DNA from: Taxillus chinensis
Lineage: Eukaryota; Streptophyta; Magnoliopsida; Santalales; Loranthaceae
Direction of reading: 5' to 3'
Assembly: GCA_023512835.1 (NCBI GenBank)
Contig: CM042085.1
Coordinates: 2,761,989-2,825,988, forward strand
Length of the DNA: 64,000 bases
Shown: in pieces, positions 40,408-51,890 of the stretch
How the letters are laid out: each line of letters starts with the position of its first letter
Position numbering within the stretch: position 1 is the first letter of the stretch
Made by a program: the position numbers and the translations under genes
The notes under the pieces: model-generated
What the model was told of the DNA's origin: nothing
The model's database searches: none
The model's input: only the letters and a program-made list of their open reading frames with translations

Positions 40408-41500
40408 TGGAGCCTTCTATTTATCTACTCTCGTACAAAGTGGGAAGTTTATTCGCCTGCAAAGATCATGTTATCCAAGATCAAAAACAATGTTAATGAT
40501 CAGAGAAATTCTTTGTAAAACAACCCGCAATAACATACTAAAAAGACCATGGTTAAACTCCTTGGGCAAGCCTTCCTTCACTAAACCGACGTTCATTCTT
40601 ACAAGATAATGGAAATTTGAAGCAATGAGCATTCACAATCAGAGCATTATCGCCAACTTTACAAATAAAAAAGGAAAAAGGAAATAGTATAAGTCCGATA
40701 TTGGAGAGCATGTACTATAACTTTTACTTGCATATCTATTTAGTTTAGCTGCACTCAATCAATTAACACGCAAATTACCCATCCTGGTAACGAATAACTA
40801 AATTAATGAACGATTTCTACAATAGGAGTGCAAATAAATAATTTCATTGTGGGAGTAATACAATTTTCAGCTCAGTTTAATGCACGACTGATTCCATGGG
40901 GACGGAAATCCCGTTCCTGCTGCGGATAAGATCATAGAGACACATCTATGACAAAGGATACGCCAGCAATAATGAAACTAATGCCAAACCCTTGGTCAAG
41001 TAAGTAAAGTCCTACAACTTAATAATTAACGTGAAACGGTGTAATTGTTTGACACTTCTGTTGATCAGATCTGCTCGAAATTGTCCTACAACAATATGGT
41101 TGGATGTCGAATTACGTCATATATAGACTCTAAACAAACATAATTTTAAGGCTGCACAAAGCCTGGTGGAATCGAAGAATAGCACATATATATATATAGG
41201 GAGAGAGAGAGAGAGAGAGAGATCCATAAGACCTGTCAAAAAACAGAAGTACGGTGTCGATATCTTAAAATGAAGCCCTGACCGCGTGAAACGTGAAGAA
41301 GAAAGGGAGGTGCGAAGAGAGAAGATAGATTTGTTGGCGGTGAGGGGTGGTGGGAGGCGAATTCGAGCCCTAGCAGAGGGCCGGAGGCGTTGTAGAAGAG
41401 ACGCTATCGATCGCGACTCGGGTCGCAAGGCAGCGACGGGGTTGAGGTTGGGGTTGGGGTTGGGCGAGGCAGCGAGTTATGGCTGAGCTGCTTTGACTTG
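40408..41500 (-). promoter_or_regulatory. SEC63 leader, leader intron and promoter region
   Basis: On the minus strand, the sequence just upstream of the ATG has a splice acceptor at 40457-40458. A GC-richer stretch at 41270-41480 could hold the first, non-coding exon and start site. The open frame at 41286-41486 on the + strand is Arg-rich, as expected of a by-product. A GA microsatellite lies at about 41201-41222. Confidence 0.4.
41201..41222. repeat. GA microsatellite in the SEC63 5' region
   Basis: About ten GA units (CT on the transcribed strand), typical of plant core promoters and leaders. Confidence 0.8.
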
Positions 41501-42813
41501 TGTGGGAAGGGTGCAATGCGAAAACTGTGCGTTAGAAGCACGTTAAGGAACAAATAAAAATAAAAATCCGTAAAATCATTTCTTATATTTAATTTTCTTG
41601 TGTGTAATATTTTTAATGTATTTGTAGGTATTATTTATTTTTTATAATTTTAAATTATATATAATTATTTTTTCCTTTCTCGTAATATTTATTTTATTTT
41701 ATATTAAATTATAAAAAAATATTAAATAATAAAACATAAATTATTATTTTAATGATATATAAAGTGATTTGAAAAATCTATTGTTACATGTTTAATATAC
41801 ATACGCAAAACATAATTTAAATTTATAAATTTAAGAAAAATAGTTGAATATCTGATAGTGCTCTTAATAGCCATCACTCCATCCACATTCATTATATTTA
41901 AACATCTTTTTATTTCCCTATATTGATATATATCACACTAAAAATTTTTTATCACTCTCTATATTATTAAGATAATATTTTATAATAATTTTAGTTTAAT
42001 AATAATTTTTATACTTTAATATAAAATAAAATTAATTTCTATGAAAAACATGAAAGTATAAAATGAACGAAATTTTATATACATAATTTAACTGTATATA
42101 AATAAACTTTAGATTTTAAGAAAATCTTAAATATAAACATTTTAAACATTACATATTTATAAAACTACTAAATATACTATTCATAAAGATATTTTTGATT
42201 TAATTTCTAATCAAATCTTTATAAAATTATTTGATCAGCATTTAATTTTTAAATTAAGTACATTAATGGTAGAATTAATTCTTGTTCCGGTATTCTAACT
42301 CAATAATTTTTTCTAAATTTCAAGTGAATTCATCTACAATGGGTTTCACCAACCAAATAGAGTATTTATTATTCAAAAACCAATAGATCAATCCACTAGT
42401 GAGATTGTTTCTCATTTATCCAAATGCAAAGGCAACAGGAAGTAGCGAATGAATTATCTCAAGCAAAAGTAGCAAATGGTTTTCAATCAATGCTCAAAAG
42501 TCCTTCAACCTCCCCTATGGACAATACATGTTTAAGCAATTAGTCAAAGAAATCAGGGATAAAATTAACACTTTTAAGTAACTATTTTTAAGTGTTTATC
42601 TCGTTTTCTGCCATTGGCGATGTTCTCTTCATCTGTGAATATAATATTCAATGGAGAAATGATTTATAGTATATTGCTTCATTATATTAATTCAAATAAC
42701 AATTACATAGTGAGTTATTAATTCAAATAACATGCACACAAGTCAAACCAATCCATTTAAATCCCAATATATTTGATTCAACATAATGTTCACTTAATAA
42801 GCAGTGTTTACAT

Positions 42814-42860
<47 letters not shown>

Positions 42861-44135
42861 CATGGTGCAAAAATTACCTATGATTATGTAGAATATGCAA
42901 CGTCATAAAGAAAACTAGTAATTTTGTTTGCTATCATATGATGTTCAAAAACATACTATTTTATAACTTATTCATGTGAATATACATAGCCTTAAACTAT
43001 ATATAGCCTCGAGGCATATTATACTAACTTCGAACCTAACTATAACTTCAAGCTATATCTAGCATTTAGCCATATACCTAAACCTGAAACCATAATATAT
43101 TAACTTCATACTAGTCCGTAGTCTTCAAGTATATATAACATACAACCATATTACTTATTCTCAAATGAAACCAGAACCTGAAAATATTAAAGTGACACCA
43201 ATTTCAAACCAACTTATAACCTCAAATTTCAAGTTATAGTAACCAATTAGCTAAGTTATACTAACTTTGAAACAAATCATTACCCGAAATTATAAAACAT
43301 AATAGTAAACTAAACCTTAACTGCAAACATTTAAAGTTGCTTGGTTTTTACATGAATGGTTTGAGGGAAAAATTTGTTCATTATATGTTTTAGGTGATTT
43401 TTGAGTAAAAACATAATTATAGCATGAAACTTGTGAGTTTCACAAACATGTGATTGAGTCTAGTGGTGTTTGACTCACAAAATTCACTAATACGATTTTA
43501 CATGAGTTTGTTTGTTTGTTTGTTTAACGTATATATATTTAATAAATCCGTAATAAAAAATAAGGGAATGAAGGTAGAAAATAGATTGAAGATTTTGACG
43601 GGGAAAATATGTTGAAAATAAAAGAGGTGAAAAGAAAAAGAACAAAAAAAATATTTGGCTAGGATTAAAAAGATACGGAAATGATAATTTTTAAAATTAA
43701 TTAGAAATATAAAAAATATAATAGTGTTTAAAATACTAATAATAATAAAGAAAATGGAGGATAATTTTAAAAACAAATATCACACTGGCTTTTCTATAGC
43801 ACTTCACGGTTGAGTGGAGTGTTTTTTTTTTTTCACACATTTCAAGATGAAAACCATATTTATCGTACCATTCTCACATCCACCAAACAGGAGAAAAAAA
43901 AATTTCCTTATATTTTATGTAGAAAATCTTGTTTTAGGTAGCAACCAAGCAGTCACTAGGGAATTTTTAAAAAACGAAATGGAAAAATTAATTTAATTAT
44001 TAAAATACTTTTTATTAAATTATATTTCAATATATTCGATTTTTTCTATTTGTTATCAGACTATAAATTATTTTTTAAATATATGTTTTTTTAAATACAT
44101 TCATTAATATTTAAAAAGTTTAATTATTTGATAAA
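41501..44135. other. AT-rich intergenic region
   Basis: No gene was recognised. A long AT microsatellite sits at 42817-42859. At 42980-43330 there is a loose array of words built on TAACTTC/CTATAT/CATAT, possibly a decayed minisatellite. Confidence 0.5.
42817..42859. repeat. AT microsatellite
   Basis: About 20 uninterrupted AT units. Likely polymorphic in length. Confidence 0.9.
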
Positions 44136-44285
44136 ATGTTAAAAGTTAAAAGCCCAGTCCGAGCTTAATTATAATTTAAAAATTCTCCACTGGAACTGAA
44201 ATTCGCGCAGTTACCGTGATGGGAAACAGTGATACAGGAGAGGAGGAAGGAGAGGGTAGAGAAGAGAAACCTCGATGCAATAAGA

Positions 44286-44320
44286 AACACGTGAAGTCAC
44301 GTGAATGTTTCGACACGTCC
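44286..44320. promoter_or_regulatory. Cluster of three ACGT-core elements
   Basis: Two perfect G-boxes CACGTG at 44288-44293 and 44298-44303, then CACGTC at 44314-44319; a further CACGTG lies at 44734-44739. G-boxes bind bZIP and bHLH factors, and paired ABRE-type elements are typical of ABA- and light-responsive promoters. No gene start was recognised close by, so function is uncertain. Confidence 0.35.
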
Positions 44321-45004
44321 TCTCGTCGCGTTCGGCGTGCCAGCATGCTGGTTTACTTTAGCATACAAAACGTTAAAAAGGTTCATCGTGGGTCCCATGT
44401 CAACAGTTGTCCCTTCTGAGAGACCCTCTGTCCTGTCTGACAACGTGGTCAGATGTCAGTGGCGTATATTGCTGCTTCTCAAGACATCTCTGGGGTCCAC
44501 TCTGTGATCAATTTCTCCGTAGTTTATCGAATCAAATCAAATTTATTTATTTATTTATTATTGTTTCTGTTAATATAGCAACATTTTAAACGACACTAAA
44601 AACATATGGGAGATCTGCTGACAAGGATTCGCTAGCTGGCTCGGGCCGACCCATCTCCATCCCTACGTGCAGGCGATCCAAGATCGAAGAGCCACTCTGG
44701 CAGTGGACCCCTGAGAGTTTTAGAGCACGGGACCACGTGAGCCCAAACTGATTCAGGTTTGGGCCCAGCTCTTGCTGCTATCCTACGTTTTTATTTTTCA
44801 TTTTAAAATCAGGAAAGATTATTATTATTATCCAGTTTTGATTACTTTCATTGTAACTCATCATTATCAAACAAAATAAATAAATGAATTATAATCCTTT
44901 TTTTTTTGTCATAACAAAGTAGTTTGAGGTACTTATTATAAGTAAAGCGCCGTTAGTTACTGATATTGCCGCGTATTTTTTCATATCCAAGACATATTAA
45001 TATC

Positions 45005-45360
45005 ATTTGTCATATATTAGCTCATTTTCAAATTATGATTCGAGCACCTCCCACACAATCTTTATATTAACGACAATACAAATGCTACTTGAGATTCAAG
45101 TTCGAGCAAGTGTCGAACGAGGTTCAAGCGCATACGCTGCTCAAGCCTCGAGCTCAAGTAGGCATCGAGAACCTCTCATTTCACGGTCAAAGATATAAGT
45201 TTTTGAGTTTCACGAACTGTAATGTCAGTCTAAAACTTTAAATAACAATAACTTTGTGTATAGTGGTCCGTTTTGAATATATTTTTTGATTTATAGATAT
45301 CGATGAGATACACAGCACTCAAATACCTGTAGGAAATTTGTTATTCTCTAATTTCAAAAA
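45005..45360 (-). repeat. Dispersed repeat, copy B
   Basis: The inverted partner of 18225-18540 (see there for shared words). Includes the same zone rich in TCGAGC/CTCGA-like words at 45040-45170. The copies are clearly diverged, so the family is old. Confidence 0.6.
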
Positions 45361-46380
45361 AAATATTCTTTTATTTTAATTTCAAATTTTATGCTATGTT
45401 TTTTTTTTCAAATGCACTATCTGAGTGAGTGGTATACTGCATTGTTCGTTTTTTTTTTGCGTTCACACTATATGTATCAAATATTTTACAGAATATTATA
45501 AGCTTAACGAAATTTTACTAACATAATAATTATCATAATAAACGTATAAGTTACAAATATTAAATTTTTTAAGTTTTTTAACAATGTCAATTTCATAATA
45601 ATAATAATAATATAGCAAGGAACAATCAGTTGCATCTGAGAAGGACAAATGGGGGGGGCCTAGCACTAGCAGCAAGTTGCAGGCTGGAACATGACAGGAA
45701 AAGGAAACAAGAAAGAAGGTGGCAACGCGACACAGTTTCCCACATGCGGATCAGTGAACCAGTTCCATACACGCAATTTATATATACATGTCTTTGCTTC
45801 GCTATGGTACTTTTGAGATGTTCCTCGCCAGTCCGACCATTAATCGTGAATAGGTCACTTGCCGAAGCATTGTTTAAACTTGATTGGTGTTCGTCCATGA
45901 TTTATTACAACCCTTTCGGATTTGTCACTTTTTCAATCTCTGAGAGTTTGTTTTTTATTGGAAAGATATTGCTGAAATGGTTTCCCATAATTTTATTTTT
46001 TATATTAGTTTAAAGCCGATAAAAATATAAATCTTTTTTTAGAATAAACTTACATTATATTATTTAAATATTTTTTAAAAATCGTCACTAGAGATAATAC
46101 TTAAAGCTCTATTTTTTTATATTTTAACGAATTACCTGAAGTTTTCCTTTTTGTTCCTTCTGGTTTTTTTCATATAAAATCTGTTAAGTTCATAGCTCCT
46201 CAATCATCTTTTACGATGTATTTTTATTATTATCATTTATCTTAATTATAAGACAAGAAATTCAAATTAAGGTAAAAAACAAAATTGAATGAACGTAACA
46301 CCCAACCAAAGATATGTCCACACCCCCCGCTTCAACGATGTCATAATCGTCTATATATATATATAAACAACAACAAGGGC
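45361..46380. other. Intergenic region
   Basis: No gene was recognised. The frames at 45626-46013 on both strands overlap each other and have no recognisable protein. A TATA-like run lies at 46352-46366. Confidence 0.4.
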
Positions 46381-46506
46381 ATGGACAGGTGTGAGTGTGG
46401 GGATAGTGTGCAGCTGGGGGGCCTCCATAATAACCTACCGTTACAGATCACGAAGGTTCTGTCTTCTTTCCTGTGGAGAGTGAAGAAGGCGGCTAAGGCT
46501 AAGTAA
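46381..46506 (+). CDS. Candidate small ORF (41 aa), unidentified
   Basis: An ATG-to-TAA frame of 41 codons in a small GC-richer island. It begins MDRCECGDSVQL and ends in a basic amphipathic stretch, KVLSSFLWRVKKAAKAK. Composition is protein-like. The last bases AAGTAAGC also look like a splice donor, so this could be a first exon, though no following exon was found. The TATA-like run at 46352-46366 is too close to the ATG for a normal leader. I recognise no family; chance is possible. Confidence 0.25.
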   Translation: MDRCECGDSVQLGGLHNNLPLQITKVLSSFLWRVKKAAKAK

Positions 46507-47699
46507 GCTACAGCCTTATAGCCTTATAGCAGTTCAATGTTCACAGCATAGCTGAGGCTAATGGCTTTAAGCCTATAATCTAAAACCAAAACCACTTTAA
46601 AGAGCCTGCACTCTAAACATAGGCCATCGCCCCCCCACTCTAAACTTTTTTTTTCCCCTTCCCCGCAGGCAAAGCCTTTCTTTTTTATTTGGAAGATATT
46701 TATTGCGTATTAATTTGAAGTTTCAGTCCGTCCCTCTTTTCCTACTGAACTGTCTTGTCTGCCTGTACTTCATTATTATTATTATTATTATTTTATTTAT
46801 TTAGGATATGCTGCGTCGCTGAATTATAGCCACAGCGTGCTCGTTACTAAAATTTAAATTTTCATTTTACACGCCACTCAAATTTTAAAATTGTCTTTTA
46901 TATCAACATATAAAAGACTTGTCACCAAGAGCCGAGGATACGCAGACGAGAATGTGTGAAATTTGATGGTTCTAAAATAAACTTTACCTCTCGTTAAATT
47001 ACCATGATCAGAAACCATGTTAATTGGATGAGCCAACATAGTATACGTGAACAAAACTAGTTTATTTGATAAATTAAATATGGATGAATTAACATGATCA
47101 AAATTTATTTGATACAGTAATATTAGAGATGAAATAAAATATAATAACTCCACATAAATACTTATTGCTGACAAAATTAAAGTGTAAAGTGTGCAATGTG
47201 GGATGGACGGTGTCAATAAATTTTATTTTATTTTAAAATTTAGCACGTTGAATTGTTTTCAACTTGACCCCTTTATTTAGACAGCTAGATAATGTGTGTG
47301 TACGCATATAATATATGTGTGTGTATATGGATGTACTATATATATATACTTTTGAAAGTTGAGTGGCCAACTGGCCATGCCATCGAACCACGAATTAACC
47401 GACCACATAAATTACCCTACTCTCTCTTTCCATGTGTCATGGACTCATGAACTTGAACTAAACTCCGCAGCCTTCCCCATGAGCCCCCTCTCTCCCTCTC
47501 TCTCTCTCTGTCTGTCTGGCTCGTGGGTTACTGCAAAAAAGCCGAAGGGCATATATACAAAGGCACCCCCAGTGGCCTCTGAAAAAAGCATTTATGAACT
47601 TTACCTCTTCAGCATCCGAACCAAATCTCCGGTAGATATATAGTTAGAATAGAGCCCAACACGCTCGCTCCCTGTCTCTGCTTCCGCCTTTCAGGAACC
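46507..47699 (+). promoter_or_regulatory. Intergenic region and promoter/leader of the GRF gene
   Basis: AT-rich up to about 47330, then a TATA-like run at 47337-47348 and a CT-rich tract at 47488-47515. Both are typical of plant promoters and leaders of developmental genes. The GRF start codon follows at 47700. Confidence 0.45.
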
Positions 47700-49632
47700 A
47701 TGGAATTCCATCTGAAGCAATGGAGAAGCCAGAAGCAGCAGCAGCACGAGTCAGAGCAGCAGGCCCCTGCCAAGATTCCCAGGCTCCTCCTTGATTCTCC
47801 TCACCCTCGCCACAACCCATCTGTTGCCTCTGAATCTCAGTCTGAGCCTGAGGACTCTGCCCTTCAATTGTTTGTCTCACCGCCACCTTCCAACTCTAAG
47901 ATCAGCACCCATATGTCACCATCCCCTCACCATCACACCCCTCCTTCTCCCACCCCTATATTCCCCAGTAATCAACATTTCCTTTCAACTCCCCTCTCCT
48001 TATTTTCTGCTACGTACAGCCTGTATATTTTATGATTGTTCTTACTATATATATATATATGTATATTCATTTCTTAATTTTAATTTGTGTTATGGTAGGG
48101 ACAACGAGAGGCTACTTCAGCTTAGCACAGAGGCAGGAGCTTGAACTTCAGGCTTTGATTTTCAGGCACATGCTGGCTGGGGTGGCGGTTCCACCTGAAC
48201 TCCTCCAGCCCATCATCAAGAAAAGCCTCCTCGATTCCTACCCGCATTACCTCCACCCCTCTCTCCTTCAACATCCAGAACGTAAGTTGTAAATTAAGGA
48301 TAGTTTTTTTTTGGGGGATTAAGGTTTGTTTAATTACTAGTAAGTAGGAACCCTGAACCCATCTCCAAAGATTTGCTAATCCTATGTTCGGTGTCTTCAG
48401 TAGTGCAATCGGGGTATTGGGGAAAGGCGGCCCTGGACCCTGAGCCGGGGCGGTGCCGGAGGACGGACGGCAAGAAATGGCGATGCTCCAGGGACGTGGT
48501 AGCCGGGCACAAGTACTGCGAGCGCCACGTCCACCGCGGCCGGAACCGTTCAAGAAAGCATGTGGAACTCCCCACTGCGGCCGCGGCCGGCAGAGCCGCT
48601 TCCGTCATGGCTGTGACGCCGGAGACGGTGGCGGCTTCCGGAATGCCTTTCGCTCTTTCCGAGCGCTTGCCGTCGTCCACTGAGATCCTTCACCCCCACC
48701 CAAGGTGCATTCTGCAACCAGTAATCTAATTGTTATTTCACCAGCTGATGTTACTGAAAAAAACAAAATCACAAATTCACATCCACTTGTGTTTTGGTCA
48801 CTTTTTTTTAATAATATGATTTACTATTTTCACTAGTAGTATGTTTGGAATCGCCAAACAAAAGTCCTGACAAAAGCTGTTTCAAATCTGAGAAAGAAAA
48901 TTATTTAATTTTACGAAAATTAAAGTTAAATTCCATTTATCGAATTCAAATATATATTTTTTTCTCCATTTCGTCTCACAATATTATATATGTTTTTTAT
49001 TAAATGTTTTACTCAATTAAAAAAACACATTTTTCTTTTTCAATTATTTCCAAATTAAAATTCAGAAAAGTGAGGCCTTTTTTTTTTTTTTTTCACCGAC
49101 AACCTGTGCCCTTGGTCGATTAATGGTCAAGCGTTGCTCATGATGTCTGTTCTTTTGCTTGTTTACTCATCTGATGTCTCTTTTTGCTGCTTTGTGGGGG
49201 TGTGGGGCCAGCAGGCCATCCGAGTCAGTGGCAGAGAAAGGCCTCTTCGGGGGCAGAAGAGAGATGACAAGATCAGACGCACAAATGCTGCGGCCGTTCT
49301 TTGATGACTGGCCCAGACCCCTCCCGGAGGAATCCGATTGCGCCACCCCGGCAACGAGTTCTGCCGCCGCTGCCACCAGCCTTAGCATCTCCATACGTCC
49401 TTCCGACACTTCGTTGACACTTTCCACGGGCAACGATGGGGGCGAAATGACACCCCAGCAGCGACAGGGGGGGCCGAGTTGGGGACCAGGGTGGGGCTCA
49501 AACCAGGTGTCTTCTATGGGAGGACCGCTGGCAGAGGCGCTGAGATCGTCCGTGACAAGTTCTTCATCGCCCACTAGCGTTTTGCATCGGACGCCCAGGT
49601 GCAGCGCACCTCGGACCAGCTACGTGACTTAG
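47700..49632 (+). CDS. Growth-regulating factor (GRF) transcription factor
   Basis: A plant-specific transcription factor that works with GIF co-activators to promote cell proliferation in young organs. Exons are 47700-47967, 48099-48281, 48401-48704 and 49212-49632, giving 391 aa. The N-terminus [11 protein letters not shown] is typical of one GRF clade. The QLQ domain (about 94-130), which binds GIF, reads [18 protein letters not shown]. The usual aromatic residue after the first Gln is Arg101 here. The WRC domain (about 163-206) has the zinc ligands C169, C179, C190 and H193 (CX9CX10CX2H) and a basic nuclear-localisation stretch. The C-terminal part is Ser/Thr-rich. Exon 1's donor (CCCCA|GTAATC) is the only one nearby that keeps phase. 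Exon 4 has a tandem CAGCAG acceptor. Which numbered GRF this is cannot be fixed here. Confidence 0.92.
48547..48567 (+). promoter_or_regulatory. miR396 target site in the GRF WRC exon
   Basis: CGTTCAAGAAAGC-A-TGTGGAA encodes RSRKHVE. It pairs with miR396 along its length apart from one bulged base, here A where most GRFs carry C. The bulge makes the protein read RKHVE instead of the common RKPVE. miR396 cleavage of GRF mRNAs restricts them to dividing tissue; this is established for the family and inferred for this gene. Confidence 0.88.
48705..49211 (+). other. GRF intron 3
   Basis: A 507-bp AT-rich intron, donor GTGCAT, ending in the tandem acceptor CAGCAG (exon from 49212 or 49215). Nothing else is recognised in it. 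Confidence 0.8.
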
Positions 49633-50220
49633 CACCCCAGGACAACCACCTTAGATTGCTGAGTGCGCTGTTGGGTACCTGGTTTTGTACCTTATTTATC
49701 CACTCCCGTGTGCTGTTGTGTGATAGTTTTGTGTGATAGAATGCTCTTTCCATCTGAATCATCACTAATCACTTGTAAATTTGCATGCGCGGTTCTCTTT
49801 GTGACTTGAATTTAACGGGTATTTGTAGTCAGTCAGTCCTCTATGGCATAGAAAATATATAAAATGGTGACATTTCATTTAGCCAAATGCGTTACATGAC
49901 ATCAACTGCATTTGGTTCAATTCTAAACCCCTCAATAATTTGTCATCCAAATCCCAGACAACCGAAAGTTAAGAAACCGTCTTCCATAGAAAGTAACCAG
50001 GAAAACATGATCAACATGAGGTTTAAAGCATCAACTTACTTGAAAGTGAGAAGTCAACAGTGTTGGGAATGAGAGTGCGCTCCCCTTGTAACAATTGAGA
50101 ACTCACACCAAGCAGCTAGGTTTAGAACGCTCGTTGGACCTTTGCACTTGAGAATGCCCATCTCACTTTATTAAATATTTTGTGTATACATATCTTGAAT
50201 GCTCTTTGTGATCTTGGAAC
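49633..50220. other. GRF 3' flank
   Basis: Contains the GRF 3' UTR and intergenic DNA. No gene was recognised. Confidence 0.45.
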
Positions 50221-50850
50221 GTTCGTTGGATTCGTTTATAATTTAAAAATAATTTATATTTGATAAGAGCGCATTTTAAAAGAATATAAATTTTAAAATT
50301 AAATTTTTGGAGAAAAATGTGTTTTTTAAAAGTATAATTTTAAAATTTTTGTTTAAAAATTAATATTTTGTGTTGAAGTAATAAAAATAAGAAAAATTAA
50401 AAAAATTATTTAAATATAATGGAATTCAATTTAAATTTAAAAATAAAAATAATTAGAAATTGAGACTTTGTTAAAAATTATTCTTAAAATTATGTATTTT
50501 TATTAAATTAATATTAGCTCACAATAAGCCTAAAATAGGAGCGTTTGGTTGCTCTTTTGCTTTCTGCGTTTGCAGGAAACACATTTTTTTTGGTTGGAGT
50601 TTTTACTTTTGGAATGTTTTTTTTTAAATATTATTTTTTAAAATTGAGTTTCAAAATTTGTTTAAAAGCTAATATTTTGTGAGCTTAAGTAATAGAAATA
50701 AGAAATTATTTGAGCCTTACAAATTGAATTTAAACTTAAAAATAAAAAATAATTTAAAACTGTTTTTTAAAATAATTATGAGAACTATTGTTAAAAATTA
50801 TTTTTAAAAAAATATTATTATTAAATTAATATAAGCTCATACGGAGCCTA
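50221..50850. repeat. Diverged tandem pair of about 310-bp AT-rich units
   Basis: Units of about 50221-50534 and 50541-50850 share an order of words: TTTTAAA, TTAATATTTTGTG or CTAATATTTTGTG, AAGTAATA(A/G)AAATAAGAAA, AATTTAAA(C/T)TTAAAAATAAAAA, GTTAAAAATTATT, ATTAAATTAATAT(T/A)AGCTCA and GCCTAAA. The second begins GAGCGTTTGGTT, a start often seen in plant MITEs. Ends are approximate. Confidence 0.5.
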
Positions 50851-51890
50851 AATAAATAAAAACTACCGTTTTTTAAAAAATAATACAAGATTCTAATTAT
50901 ACCAAACGTGGTTTAAATATTTAAATATTATTTTTTAAAATAAATAATAATAAATATTAAATTAAATATTATTGGTTGTTGTGGTTAACTTTTTGGTGAT
51001 ACCTATGAGTTACTTATAGTTAAGAAAAAACGTTAAATAAACTAAAATTTTCTAGATAATAATAATACTGCAATTACAAAGAAGCCGCTGGATGGTAATA
51101 ATTTACAAATTTAAAATATATGTTAGTTCGATCAATAATTTTAATATACTCATGATTTTATTTTTGTTTTTAAATATTATTTAAAATTATTATTCCTTAA
51201 TGTTCCATACTCATATTATTTTCTAACAGTAAAGCACACAGTAAATCCATATACATCGTAAATAAAATACGAAACATTTACTTTTAATTTTTTTTTTTCA
51301 GATTAACCATGATAAGAGTAATTTCAAAAAGCTTAGCTATTATTTTTGTTACAATTAAATTTAATTAAAATTCATATAATATCTGTCCCAATACTATAGC
51401 TATATTACTATATAAATTTATCTTCAAAGATAAATATAGATAAATTTATAGTTGGCTATCCACTCCTCCCCAAATTCAAAACCCAATCGTTGCCGCCAGG
51501 GTCAGTATTGGAGCTGTACCGATGAATGGGTAAATTAGGAAAATAATTTTAAGTAAAAAAATAAATAGTCTACCATTGCATTGCATTGTAATTTTAATTT
51601 AAAATTAAATATAAATTTTTCTAATAAAATTTAATTAAACTATGTTTTGAGACATTTTAATTATAGTTTTTTTTCAAAATCAAGTTTTTTTTTTTTTTTT
51701 TTACGAATTTCAAAAGAAAAATAATAGCCAACGAATCATAATAATTGAATTAATAGCAAACATAAAAAACCTCCCAAAAAAGAGACCCTACCCAAAGGTC
51801 CTTTAAACTGAAAATGCGAAAGAACGACTAGTCGTCTCTCTCTTCCCCATCGGAGATTGTTCCTCCGGCGAAAACATCTCCGCCGCAGAG
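50851..51890. other. Intergenic region upstream of beta-adaptin
   Basis: AT-rich DNA, then the probable promoter and leader in the last about 150 bp (CT-rich at 51834-51850). No other feature was recognised. Confidence 0.45.

Noticed and set aside
41286..41486. 66-codon Arg-rich + strand frame
   Set aside because: It is antisense to the likely SEC63 leader, with no recognisable domain.
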